NCBI GenBank assembly: GCA_031308135.1
Contig: JAHLJT010000631.1
Coordinates: 156,691,276-156,755,275 of the forward strand
Reading direction: 5' to 3'
Origin: Acheta domesticus
Taxonomy: Eukaryota > Arthropoda > Insecta > Orthoptera > Gryllidae
Length of the DNA stretch: 64,000 nucleotides
The notes beneath the pieces were generated by a model that saw only the letters and a program-made list of their open reading frames with translations, was not told where the DNA came from and did not search any database. Below are positions 1 through 12,222 of this stretch, one piece after another. Both the position numbers and the translations under genes were made by a program. Within the stretch, counting starts at the first letter, position 1. Every line of letters begins with the position of its first letter.

Positions 1-189
1 CCTCTTTCGCATGGTCGGAGGCTGTATAGTTTTCTTTCATTCTTCACGCAATGGAAATTAGTAATATACTAATGATCTACACGAGCAAACATTCCGCTGA
101 ATAAAACCACACAAAATTGATTTGTTAAATTTAGCATACACTCTGTTCAAAAACAACTAAAACTCTCAAATTACCTACCAGAAAGGGAG

Positions 190-425
190 GAAAAATCGAT
201 AGAAGAATTTAAATTTTCTCAGCGTGTACATCAAAAAAACCGGTAAAATATTCCGCTAGTCCGGTTTTCGGTGAACTCTCCGTATTTTCGAAAATTCTCA
301 AGAAAATCTGATTAAGGCTTAGGCGCTAGAGTTGACAACAGACGGATAGACAGACAATTTTTCGCCAATCAATTTTTCGATATCGAGGACCCACAAAACA
401 TAAATTTTGATTACACTTCATTTTA
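190..425 (-). repeat. DINE-like dispersed repeat, antisense fragment
   Basis: Read on the minus strand this carries the block shared by the other copies: a 'GGGTCCT' stretch, a 'GATTG' stretch, a degenerate GTCY-type tract (TCTGTCTATCCGTCTG) and 'TAGCGCCTAAGCC'. The copy in X' lies at about 23566-23801. Only an internal part is present; neither end is visible. Confidence 0.7.
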
Positions 426-815
426 GAGGAAGTAATTAAGTATATATAGAAACATGATTTGAAACATTTTTGGTTACTAAGGACTATCAATAAGCGTTTA
501 TTGTCCCGAAAATTCTCCCTTTTCCTGTGCACGATAACAATTCATTCACTTCTTGCGAAATAAAAGCGAGATAGTAATGATGTTAGTATATACTGAAATA
601 TAACGAATTATTGTTTATATAATTACATCAATTCCATGTGTATTAATAATATTTAAATAATGTGGTTCCACACGAATAATAAACTCTTAATGGCGAGCAA
701 TATTTTTCTTGAAACCTTGCTGTGATGCTTTTAGTTTCTAAGATCATTGGAAGTCAATAATATAGATGTTTTGTATTTTACGGAGTTCCTGAATACCTAA
801 CAAAATCATAAACAC

Positions 816-1029
816 CTCTCACAGATCTGGAGGAGGCTGTATATGGCATCGAAGGCTTCAGGAAGGGAGAAGGCGATGGCCTCCACTTGGGTGCGCAGGA
901 AGGGCGCCGTTTGGTTCACTGATGGCCCAAGTTTGTTTGTCGGGAGAAACAGCTCCGCGATGTACAGCCCTGCGGCGCCCGCACCTCGCCCAACCCAGCG
1001 CATGCGCAGATGAATGGCTACGCTGCGCC
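816..1029 (-). other. GC-rich island, possible coding exon of an unknown gene
   Basis: A GC-rich block in AT-rich DNA is open on the minus strand. A possible splice acceptor (CCCTTGACAG, AG at 1030-1031) opens an in-frame stretch of about 70 residues, and a possible donor (GAGAG then GTGTTT, GT at 814-815) closes it. The peptide includes GLYIAELFLPTNKLGPSV and SLPEAFDAIY. I do not recognise the family. The X' copy (24192-24405) keeps the frame with one Tyr-to-Cys change. It could equally be a CpG island or an old gene fragment carried by a repeat, so the exon call is weak. Confidence 0.25.
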
Positions 1030-1407
1030 CTGTCAAGGGAGCGTCCCGGGGCACCCGTGAAAAATACTTTGGAAATACACTTCAGTTAACTTCTGCGGAG
1101 CTGACGTTTTGAAGCGCCGTTTTTCTCTTTTATCGCGAACGTTGTGTTGCAGCATTTCTTTCAAAGAGAAGTTTTTGTGTTCAGGTGTTCCATGACTACT
1201 ATGATCTCTCTTCTTGACGTGAATAAATCAGGAACCGAATACAATTTTTTCGGAAGAGGGATTTGTACAGGTGTAGAAATAAATTTATCTTTATTTTACA
1301 TTAGTTCGAAAAATCACTTTGAATGATATTAGAACTGAATGATACAGGAGATAAGAATGAACATATGAAAGGAGAGATATGAAAGGTTGGTTATTAGTGT
1401 TTTCTTT

Positions 1408-2715
1408 TTACTTTCCCTTGTGTGTACGTATATTCGAAGTAATATAGGTAGTATAGTGAAAGTTGTGTAATGATGCGGAAAAATACTACGATTTTTCGAC
1501 AGAAAGTATATATACACCTCTGATACAGAAAGAACTGGATAAATCATGTTCCAATATGTAGTAAATAATTGCCCCTTACACTTTATATAGTCAGGTTTCA
1601 GAAATTGTGAGTTCTCTATACCTAAAAAAGAGGTATTTTTCCAAACGTCCCTCCGGCCCTTTGTCCGTCCTGTTCTGCCTATCTCTGAACAACACTAGCA
1701 CTTAAATCAATCATAAGATTTTTTCCAACATGGATATTCCCCGATCATCTAGCTCCACTCAAGGTGACGCGATTTGAAAACCGTTCTTTAAAATTTAAGT
1801 GTACTTTACATAAAGACCTTGAGATATTTTCAAAATATTCAAAACGCTCCAAATTTTTTTTTCAATTTCTTGTAGCAATATAGTAAAATACATATATTCA
1901 TGTGACATGGATCCCAATAACACGGTTAACTCTGAATTTTCGAAAATTGAAACAGGTTGAATTTTCTTCTGTCTCTTCCTACAACTACAAAATTGAAGAT
2001 ATATTTTCTTCATATAAAAATTTGTTGTCCATAATGAGTTCTTTCATTAAGGTCATGTTCTTTTCTTTGAAAATTTTAGTAGTTTTTATTTTATTTTAAC
2101 CGTATTGTTTTCTGGGGAAACGAGCTCAAAATTTCGCATTTTCAGAAACGCTCAAACGCCATTTTCTCAAAAATTATTTCTTCAAAAGGATTCGTACGGA
2201 TAGTGCTTATTTAACTGTTTAAGATAACGTAGAATTAATTTTGCTGTTTACTTTTGTTGTTGTTTTTTTTCAAAAATTACACGAAGTAATCTTTAATACC
2301 TTCCACGCCCTTAATTGTACATTTCCAGTTATTTGTAAACACGATTGTATTGATTGTGTTTGTAAGTGTAAGTGCTTGAAGTGACTTCTAATGAAGTTTT
2401 TCGAAAACTCAAAAATTTTCTTCAATTTCGCAGATACAGAAACGCTTTAACACCATTTCTCTTACACAGGGCTGCGAATTTTTAAATGAAAATTTTCATA
2501 TTGGACGAGGTTTTACTGTCTTTAGTATTATTAAAGAAATATGTAGTATATACAGTTAGGAAACCGAAAAATTGAGAAAATGTAAAAATAATGTACTTTG
2601 GATAGTGATAGATGACAGCTGGGAAGAGTATGCGACAAGTCCGAATAGGTAACCCAGACCAGACAAAATAGAAAACTAATACGAAGAAGTCTGTGCCATT
2701 CAGTAGCATCACTAG
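1408..2715 (+). repeat. DINE-like/Helentron-like non-autonomous element, copy in X
   Basis: It starts with the family header (ACTTTCCC, a palindromic TACGTA core, then a GGGAAAGT-like end). It continues with the shared 'TTCTCAAAAA', 'GTACTTTACAT' and 'GATAGTGCT' blocks and ends in GTGCCATTCAGTAGCATCACTAG followed by TTT. No protein is encoded. The X' copy (24783-25590) lacks about 500 bp of the middle. Confidence 0.75.
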
Positions 2716-2931
2716 TTTTGTATTAAGCTCCTGTTCAAACTCTAATAGGTAGCAAAGCTTAAATTCCTCTGTTAAAAGGCGTTTTATTGATATATTTGCG
2801 GAAACGAACCTGTATTATTGGGGATTAATTATGTTTTTGTTCACGGTTATTATTGTATGTATTATGTTTTCTTCTGGCTATTTGTACTTACTCGCTACTG
2901 TTTATGCAGTATATAGAAATTATAGTAACTA

Positions 2932-3210
2932 GCGTACCCGTGCATTCTCGCATGTTAAATCCCACCCTTTCCCTATCCATTTGTCTATCCGTTCCATAAA
3001 GGAGAGGAACTACTAATGTACTTACAGAATATCAAACAAAATAACAATGCAATTGATGTTTGAAACAAATTTTCAATTAAAGTTTATTCAACATTATAGA
3101 TAGATGTTCTTGGAACAATTTATACTTCTTTAAAAACAACATTTGAAGACATTTTTCAATCTTCCTTGAGAGTTAGCTTTTCGCTTTCCTGAAAGTCAAA
3201 TAATAGAACA
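2932..3210 (+). repeat. Dispersed repeat beginning TAGCGTACCCGTGC (copy 1 of 2)
   Basis: The block opens with TAGCGTACCCGTGC and 'CTCGCATGTTAAATCCCA'. It then shares with 3884-4250 the order: 'CTATCC' tract, 'AACAATGCAATT', 'TTTTCAAT', 'TTTATTCAA', 'CTTGGAACAATT', 'ACATTTGAAG'. The two are diverged direct copies of one unnamed family. The X' counterpart (from about 25807) has a fuller hairpin (TGCGAGAACTCTCGCA) at the start. Confidence 0.6.
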
Positions 3211-3883
3211 GAGAAAGCCAAGTAAAGTAGTGCGAAAATACCGGATCGGGCAAGAACAGACCTACTCATTGCAATATTGTTTAACTTCCCTTGATTTGTT
3301 ATGAAGAACCGAGTGGGTTTGGAGAGTCAGGGTGCCAGCTTGCTGGGGTGAGAAAATTGAAAAATTTTTTGTTTACTAAAAAGTATTGAATTACTTTCGG
3401 CGTCCGTCAAAAAAAAAAAAAAATTCCGAGCCAAAAAATAATCAAACTAAAGTTGTCACCTTTGAGTACTAAATACCATTTGTTAGCATTAGAAACAATT
3501 TAGTATGCATTAGTAAGCCCACTTCGGTATGGGAATGTTGTTCAAACGATGTTTGCATTTTTAATATCTTAACGAACCGACACTTTGAGTTTAATAACAA
3601 ACGGTGTTTTATTTACAATATGAGTTTGCAGCTGGGCGTTGGTGTACATACTTCAGATATCGCCAATATTTAAATCGTGCGTGTGGACTGCGATCGTTGG
3701 CAGTTGTCGGGTGACTTTCACTATTCTTTCTATAATTTTAAATTTAGTTGTTTTTGATTCACGTAGTATTGTAGGTTAGCGCGTTTTGATTTTTGTTTCC
3801 CATTTATTTAAAGCTATTTTACTTTAGCTACTTTAAAAAGTTTGTTCTTTGTGTTGTGCCAAAGCACAAGTTTTCCCCCACTA

Positions 3884-4250
3884 CCTCTGCGTACCTGTGC
3901 GAGAAAACTCGCATGTTAGACCACACACTCATCCCTATCCTGCTATTTTCATCCTAAGAGGGAAAGTAGTTAACGAAACGTGTTTATTTGTATCTATATT
4001 ACTTACTATTATCTATACTACTATACTTTTATTTGTATCTATAAAGGTAACTTGCAATGTACTAACACAATTACTAATAAAAATAAAAAACAATGCAATT
4101 AATGTGTAAAAGAAATTTTCAATAAATATTTATTCAATATCATGGAGAATTTGCTTGGAACAATTCCCAACCCTTTCTTAAAGACATTTGAAGTAATTAT
4201 TCAATATTCTTTGTCAATTAGGTTTTAGTTTTTCGTGATAGTCACAACAA
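3884..4250 (+). repeat. Dispersed repeat beginning GCGTACCTGTGCGAG (copy 2 of 2)
   Basis: This is the second diverged copy of the family at 2932-3210, in the same orientation, opening with GCGTACCTGTGCGAG and AAACTCGCATGTTAGACCA. It repeats in X' at about 26774-27140. Short ORFs in it show no family resemblance. Confidence 0.55.
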
Positions 4251-4475
4251 TATTAACTTTTTACATTTGAGAAAGCTACGTGTCTGAACCCGTTGACTTG
4301 AAAATTTCATCGAATGATAACGAAAATATTGGTACGGGTAAAACACAAACACAGTCTTCACAGAACACCCACATCCTTCCACAATTAAGTACACAGCATT
4401 TATAGACCATGAAAAAAACGTTAATTGAATAGTTTCACTACACGCATAAGAAACAATATTCATAGGTATAGGTAT

Positions 4476-4483
4476 CAAGGAAC
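4476..4483. other. Empty target site of the hAT insertion found in X'
   Basis: A single CAAGGAAC lies between GGTAT and TATAATAG. In X' the same octamer is found on both sides of a 2405-bp element (27365-27372 and 29778-29785). X therefore shows the pre-insertion state, without an excision footprint. Confidence 0.93.
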
Positions 4484-6024
4484 TATAATAGTATTTCTAG
4501 TTGTTTCTGGAGAGCAAATCTTGAATTAATGATTATGCAAATAAACCTCGTCACACTGCACAAACTGCGGTGTTAACAGAAAGCGTAAATAAAGATTGCC
4601 GAATCTAAGCCTTCTAAGCGAGTCACCACAAATTTGCTACCTGCAGGAAGGACTGAAATATTGAGGTGGCCTTGATAGCATTGAAGCGTGGAACCGAAAA
4701 TTTAATTGAATGGATCGGAGCATGTTTCATCTTATAGATTATGGTGTGAAAAACGTTTCTTATTTCTACATTTGCTTATTTCTACAAATGCTTATTTCTA
4801 CATTTTGACGACCTTAAATTTTCACTATGCGAGAAACTTTTTATTATTGCAGAAAAGCACAAACACCCAGCGGATGAAATGACAAGGGAAGCCCAAATTT
4901 TGATATGAGACCAACCACATTTCTGTATGAATCATGGTTCTTGAATTAGACAGTAATAAAACAATATTCGTGATCTTGAATACTTCTCAGCAATTCTCAA
5001 CAGGCGATGTGAAAGGAAAAATAGAATATTTAATTTTTTGAATTTTCACTTATAAAAAAACAGTGAAATATATTAAACATATCTAAAAAATGAATTAGAA
5101 ATTTTACAGTTAATAATATTAATGCCAAAGACATTCAACCAGTAGTTGTCGTAAAATGTGCTTTCAAAAGCAAATATGACATGAATTATAGTGTGTTCGA
5201 AAAATAATATTATGCATTGTCGCACAAACCCTTGCAGTATTTGATACAATCCATGTCATCTCACCTGTGATTATGAGCATTTTTCCCTTATTTTACATTA
5301 AAAAAGTGAATGTACTGGACGTACAAAATGACTGGGACTGAAAATTAGCAATAATGCACCTTGATATCGAGTCATTCGCGCAAAAACAATCATGACTCGT
5401 CAGTATGTGATGAATTAACAATGTTCCAATGGATTTGGAACTGTTCTTGTGCTATCGATATTTCAGTTTTAACTCTCATTTAAGGTCTGTTTTTTTTTAA
5501 ATAATAATTCTAATAAAAAAGAACACTTTTTTATTCAAAAATCTGTAATTTCTAATATTAGCCATCTATTTAACAGGTTTTGAAAGTATTATCCGTTCAA
5601 GTGGTATTCTAATTTGCTCCAGGCTTGTAAGTGGTTACGTAACTGAAGGAAGGGTGAGACCCCCTGCCGAAATCCCATCTTGCTTATGAATAAAATGGTA
5701 GTAAAAATAACTTTTGTCCTTTGTGACCTTCACACTCACAGAAGCGAAACCCTGAGTTGTCAACGTCTATCGTCCGTGGGAAGACAGCTCCCCTTTCGTG
5801 GGACATACGGTATTGGAGGCGAGTGCAGCAAACATCTCAAAATTTCGCCAGCGGTAGTAACACCAAGCGAAAACCCACATACTATTAAAAATTTTGATGT
5901 ATTAGTGTAGGGAGTATTAGAAAAAGTGTATTAGAGACGTTTTGCATCAAGACGTTTCATGACCTCCGCGCTTCCTGCAACGAGTAAAATTGCATCGTTA
6001 GTGCCAAAAACGTTTATCAATCGA

Positions 6025-7024
6025 NNNNNNNNNNNNNNNNNNNNNNNNNNNNNNNNNNNNNNNNNNNNNNNNNNNNNNNNNNNNNNNNNNNNNNNNNNNN
6101 NNNNNNNNNNNNNNNNNNNNNNNNNNNNNNNNNNNNNNNNNNNNNNNNNNNNNNNNNNNNNNNNNNNNNNNNNNNNNNNNNNNNNNNNNNNNNNNNNNNN
6201 NNNNNNNNNNNNNNNNNNNNNNNNNNNNNNNNNNNNNNNNNNNNNNNNNNNNNNNNNNNNNNNNNNNNNNNNNNNNNNNNNNNNNNNNNNNNNNNNNNNN
6301 NNNNNNNNNNNNNNNNNNNNNNNNNNNNNNNNNNNNNNNNNNNNNNNNNNNNNNNNNNNNNNNNNNNNNNNNNNNNNNNNNNNNNNNNNNNNNNNNNNNN
6401 NNNNNNNNNNNNNNNNNNNNNNNNNNNNNNNNNNNNNNNNNNNNNNNNNNNNNNNNNNNNNNNNNNNNNNNNNNNNNNNNNNNNNNNNNNNNNNNNNNNN
6501 NNNNNNNNNNNNNNNNNNNNNNNNNNNNNNNNNNNNNNNNNNNNNNNNNNNNNNNNNNNNNNNNNNNNNNNNNNNNNNNNNNNNNNNNNNNNNNNNNNNN
6601 NNNNNNNNNNNNNNNNNNNNNNNNNNNNNNNNNNNNNNNNNNNNNNNNNNNNNNNNNNNNNNNNNNNNNNNNNNNNNNNNNNNNNNNNNNNNNNNNNNNN
6701 NNNNNNNNNNNNNNNNNNNNNNNNNNNNNNNNNNNNNNNNNNNNNNNNNNNNNNNNNNNNNNNNNNNNNNNNNNNNNNNNNNNNNNNNNNNNNNNNNNNN
6801 NNNNNNNNNNNNNNNNNNNNNNNNNNNNNNNNNNNNNNNNNNNNNNNNNNNNNNNNNNNNNNNNNNNNNNNNNNNNNNNNNNNNNNNNNNNNNNNNNNNN
6901 NNNNNNNNNNNNNNNNNNNNNNNNNNNNNNNNNNNNNNNNNNNNNNNNNNNNNNNNNNNNNNNNNNNNNNNNNNNNNNNNNNNNNNNNNNNNNNNNNNNN
7001 NNNNNNNNNNNNNNNNNNNNNNNN
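6025..7024. other. Assembly gap of exactly 1000 N
   Basis: The run of N is exactly 1000 bases, a conventional placeholder for an unknown distance. The left flank (…TTATCAATCGA) matches 31313-31323 in X', where the sequence continues differently from the right flank at 7025. The gap is therefore a scaffold join and not a sequenced neighbourhood. Confidence 0.98.
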
Positions 7025-7810
7025 ATTCTGTTTCCGATTTAAAATCGTGTTATTTATTTTACTAACAATAAAATCGTGTGTTATTTCAATGCCGCACGTC
7101 AATTACAATTTTTTAGAATTCCTTTGTTCGCTATCACGAATTTTGCCCGTTTCATGCATAACATTGTCAAGACAAAAGTATAATTTTGTAAATTAGTGGA
7201 TTTTACTTTCCGTATACATACGTATATACGAAGCGTGAATGAGTTCAATTTTTGTCTCCCCACACAGCAATGTCCTGACATTGCTATTGTAATAACATAT
7301 ATTTGATTGTTTCTTTTTTGTTTTTTTCACGTATTGTTCTTTATGATATGGTGTCTTGGATGCAGCCGTGTGTTGTTTTAGCGTTGATGCTTCTTTGTCC
7401 ATGAACTTTTCTTGTTTTTTTGAGTTTTTTTCAAGGTGTTGTCCCAATACTCCCATTTTACATTTATTTCTATTTTTTATAGCCGATCTTCATATTTCGC
7501 CCTCTTCTCTTTCGGGTATTGCTACTTGCCAGAGTGCAGGCATAGATCATCTTTCCGGTCTTGTGAGAACATTTTCTATATAAGTGTCTTTATCTTTTAA
7601 TTTATTCTTGTTTCTCCGTGATTGACATTTTATCTCATTATTCTTCCTGTTTTATTTTCTCCAATAAAGAATGCATCAACAAAGTTTATATTCCCAACTA
7701 CGGTTTCCAGGATGTTTTTGTTTTTTTCTTTATGTGGCTGGTTTCCTTGTCGTGAATCCTTTTCATTTTCATCACTATGTTATTGTTTTTCTCACTTTTT
7801 TTATTATTTT
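7025..7810. other. T-rich stretch with no recognised gene
   Basis: A short DINE-family header (TTTTACTTTCCGTATACATA) lies at about 7200. The rest is T-rich on the plus strand and would read as lysine-rich short peptides on the minus strand. It lies between two headers of the same repeat family, so it may be the interior of a rearranged copy. I see no gene. Confidence 0.5.
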
Positions 7811-8455
7811 TACTTTCCGTATAGTACGTATATACAAAATTATATATGTAGTGTAGGGAAAGTTATGTAATGACTGCACGCGAGAAAACGGCGGATTTTC
7901 TGGAAAAAAAGTCATTTTTAGGCCACGATCACGAAAAAGTGGATAAATCCTGAGCTAAAATTAAGAAAAAATCCTCTAACACGTAGTTTATCAGAAACAC
8001 ATGTGTTGTGGGTCCTTGGTACGAAAAACCAATTGACGGCAAAAACGTCCCGTCTGTCCGGTGTATGTGAACAACACTAGCGCCTAAGCCATGCGTAGGA
8101 TTTTTCCAAATGAAGAAACCCCTGTCCATTGGCTTGCGATTTGAAAAAGCATTAATTAATTTTTGGGGGTACTTTACATGAAGCCTCCGAACATTTTCAA
8201 AATTTTCTCAAAAACGGATCAAAATTTTAATCGGAAAATTATGATATAGGATTAGGTTAACTTATGTAATATTCGTATATATCACATTTTTCTATTTTAA
8301 ATGGCCTGAAAAATTGAGAAAATGTTAATAAAATAATGTCAGCCATGGATGACAGCTGGAAGTAGGTGATGTAAAACCACAAAAACTAGTCTAGATTAAA
8401 GAAATCAGAAGAGATCTAGTACGAGAAACTCTGTGACATTCTGTTGCAACACTAG
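7811..8455 (+). repeat. DINE-like element, internally shortened copy
   Basis: The header (TACTTTCCGTATAGTACG) is followed by the shared blocks 'GTGGATAAATCC', 'GTGGGTCCTTGGTACG', 'CCGTCTGTCCGG', 'CAACACTAGCGCCTAAGCC' and 'GGGGGTACTTTACATGAAGCC'. The copy ends CTGTGACATTCTGTTGCAACACTAG with TTTC following. It has lost much of the middle compared with the copy at 31507. Confidence 0.75.
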
Positions 8456-11400
8456 TTTCTTTTTATGTAACAACGAAAACGCCTCCAACACTTGCGAGGT
8501 TTTGGCATACAGGCAGTCCCACCAAATTATGGGCGTCCCCGTAACTTCTAAACGGTTCCCGATGTAGAAATGTAGTTTCGCCCCCAACAATGCGGAATCA
8601 TGGGGCAAGTAATGTACCGTAAGGATTATGTCCGAAAAATTTTTAGTTTTCGAGAAATTAATCATCTTTCATTTTTTACGGAACCATAATTTTTCTCACT
8701 AGCGAGAGGTAGATCATAAGTAGACGAGTGCAATGACGTAACATGTTATTGTTTTAATAGTATTTGAGCACAAATTATACTTTCTGACAAGTGATTTTAA
8801 ATTAAATGCACGAGATTTCCTGTGTCAATTCTTGCAACTGTTCGCCATTCAGGAAGGTTGCATTCACGGCGCCGGCTCTTTTCGAGGAGAGGCCGCGAAG
8901 GCCTTAACCAAAAAGTGACAATAGCGACAAGCAGCTACAGCAAAAAGTGCAGGTTTCATTAACATCTCTTGCCAGAAAGTATAATTTATACACAAATACT
9001 ATCAAAATATGAACATATGTTACATCATTGCATTCCCCTTTTTATGATTATCTATTGCTAGTAGAAAATATATGGTTCGAATAAAAAAAAATCAAAGTTG
9101 ATTTAATTTCTCCAAAACTAAAAGTATTTCAAACAATATCTGTACACCATTTCACTGGCTCCAATGACCCACATTGTTGAGCGAAAACTGTATTTTGATA
9201 TCGGAAGTCGTTTAGGAGTTTATAGGGGTGGCCCACAGTTGGTGAGACCTTTGTAGTAAATCACCAGCTGGATTATGTAATGAAATCTCGAAAACCTATG
9301 CTCTCAAATTCAAATCTCAGTTCGGAGAGTGATTTCGGCGGGTGCTAAACACTCCCCAAAACGAGGTTTTTGGATCAATGCCGCGATTTTTAATTAAGAG
9401 ATGAGACGTCATTGGCCCGCGACAATATATGCAATCCAGTTGGAATTGTGAAATTTTTGCTGGGGGTTAACTTGAATTTTTTATATTACGTCATTGTTAT
9501 AAAGAAATCGCGAGAGTATGTCCACCACTAGTTTTTCAATTTAGAGGGGAGACAATATTACACAAGAAACTACAAATACGTAGTAACACTCGAATGAAAC
9601 ATAGATTTGCTCGAAATATTCAAATTACGGAAAAAATATAAATATTCTGAAAAACTATTAACTCTAAAATAGAAAGTTCTAAAGTTGAAAGAATAGATTT
9701 CATTAAAAAATATGGTTTGAATTTTGGTGGTGTAGGTCAGGATCACAAAAAATCAAATCAGATTTTCGATTTCGAGAGGATTTACTAATTATCGAAAATA
9801 AATCATAGTTGCAAAAGCATTTTTACCAAAATTTAGGTAACAATTAAAAAAATTGGAGCAGATTTTGAATAGATTTTAAAGATCTTATGCGTGAAGTGAC
9901 AGCCACAATTTTGTTATGAGGATCAAATTCGGGCTCCCAACGAGTTAGGTTATGCATTTTCCCCCAAAAATGTCGACATCAATATATAGAATATTTATTT
10001 CCTTTTAATCACATTTCTCCGCCGTCCTCTATCCGGTGTTTCAGTCAAAATGGTAGAAGAACGTAAGATTCTGGTCGTTCAATTATTTCTGAAAGTAATC
10101 ATCCTAACAATGGTTTATATTTAGTTTAAATGATACTATTAATGTTTGCTTTTCTGCATGGGTTGGAACACGGGCTGCATTTAAATAACACAATTAATTA
10201 ACGAAATTGTGGATGTTATTACTATTATAAGGTAGTGGCTCCGCTGTTGAAATGACTGATTCATTCATATGCTCAGAGAATTTGTGTGTTCTCATAAGAA
10301 GACCTTCTTGGCATTTACGTATTTAGGGAACATTTGTAACAACCCATGTTTCCATTCCGCAAAGGCAATTCGACTTGCGTTCTGAAGGTATACCATTCTG
10401 GTGTCAGGGTCGCATGAGAAAAGAGTGTCGCTCAATACACGTTGCATTTGGAAAACGGCTTGAAGGGGTAGAATTTGTGAGAGAACTGCCATTGTCTTCC
10501 AAACAAATGGGAGTTGTCATGACATGCTAAATTCTTAGAAACAATTACATATCTCGAAAACGAAAGGCGGTAGCGCCGATTGGATTGCGGAATTTTGCAT
10601 CTCCTTCAAAGGCAGTTTAGAAAAGACAATAAATAATTTCGCAAAATTTGTAAATTTATGAACAATTTCCAAATTTTGCAGTTCTGACGAGGAAAGGGGT
10701 CCCTTATATTCCAGAACCGAAAACTGCAAATTAACAATTTTTCAACAATTAACAATTTTATAAACAATTCCGAAATTTGCGCTATCCGGAGGAAGGGTCC
10801 TCAAATTGTCTTTGAGGGTGAATATTGCAAAACTAACAATTTTGACAAGCGATGCAAAATTATTACTGAATACCTAGTTTAATTATTGCAAAACCTTAAA
10901 TTTCGTAAACACTGATATTTGAACACTATTACTTCGCCAAAACTTCCAACTCCCAATTATTTTTCCGATTCTGCAAGCCGCCTTCGCACACTTCATTTCT
11001 TTCGTCTCGGATCCGTAATATTCATACACGTACGTAAGTTGTTTTTGCGTTAAAAGAGGGGATATTCAATTGATTTTTTTGCAAGTAAATCAGAATTAAA
11101 TATTTCCAAATTTCCTTTTCAAATCCACAAATTCTATTGCATGTGTTGAACTTTTTATGTCATATTGTATGATATTATCTTTATTGATATATTTCTTGTA
11201 GGACGATCGAATGGCTTGCATGACGACGCGATGGAGGACTATCCCCGCCCCCCTGTGCCTTCTACGCCAATACTCTCAATCATTCGGATAACACGCGTAT
11301 CATAGAGAACGTTCAAACTAGAGATCATGATTGCGGGAAATCTAGCCTATCAGCTTCTCAGTCGTTGGCAGTTGGTTCCGAGTGTTCTTTTGTAATAGTT

Positions 11401-12175
11401 AACTATGAAAGAACCAGATGGCGTTATCGTCCGTACAGTGTGCCAGAATGCGCGGAAAGACGGGCACTTCTGAATTTGGCCGTTACCCATTTTATGTGTC
11501 GAGAACGGTACATGCCCCATGAAACCCAAATTCCGTTATAAATTGCACACAGAAATTATCTCTTCTGTTCTTACTGTGGTATGTGAACTTATTATGATTT
11601 TATTGCCGTTAAAGCGGCGTCCCCAGGTGAATATTGAATGGCGATCAACATTCTCCTATGTTTCTCAAGCTGCGGCGCACTGTAGAAGCATGAAAGACAG
11701 AGCAGCCCACGCTCCCTTTCGCGCCTCAAGACCGTACTCCGTCAACACATCCCTGCCGGATGCGTAGGCCGGAGAGCCGAACGTGAAAATCGCCGCGCCG
11801 CTGCTTGTCACCCGTCAGCAAGCGATAGATAAGAGCCATCGCACGCCTCTTGAGGTCAAGCGAAAAATATCCCATTGGTACCGCTGGGTTGAAATGCTCT
11901 GGGAAACCTCTTTCCCATTAGTCTTTAAAAGGTTAAATAAATTAGAGAATAGTTGGGATGAATGGGAAAGAAAATGAATAAAAATATTACTAAAACCACT
12001 GTTCAAAGGAGATCCATTTCAGTATTTGTATATATAATAAAGTATTCTTATTAAGAGTTGTCATTTTAGTTTATGTAGTCATTTTCATAAATTTATTTTT
12101 TGTAAATGTTCATAAGTTGATAATATATTTTAAAATAGGAACATTTTCGGTCATTTCATTTTTACAACGAATGTG

Positions 12176-12222
<47 letters not shown>

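Larger units (their letters stand above)
1..6024. repeat. Segment X, left copy of a large duplicated segment (pairs with 23377-31323)
   Basis: This block can be read base for base against 23377-31323, position 1 matching 23377. Differences are scattered substitutions, homopolymer indels, a stretch of about 500 bp present here and absent there (about 1670-2172), and a hAT element present there and absent here. Divergence rises visibly in the last 800 bases before the N gap. Position 1 begins with the 14-base string that also ends both 5.1-kb tandem units (18287-18300 and 23377-23390). The stretches 430-810, 1063-1407, 3211-3883 and 4250-6024 are AT-rich and hold no gene I recognise. Confidence 0.93.

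Noticed and set aside
5959..7102. Two ORFs of about 365 codons across 6025-7024
   Set aside because: They are made almost wholly of the 1000 N gap; no protein is present.
7622..7870. 82-codon Phe/Tyr-rich ORF resembling a membrane protein
   Set aside because: It comes from a T-rich stretch that runs into a DINE-like header; there is no start context, and an overlapping frame is equally open.
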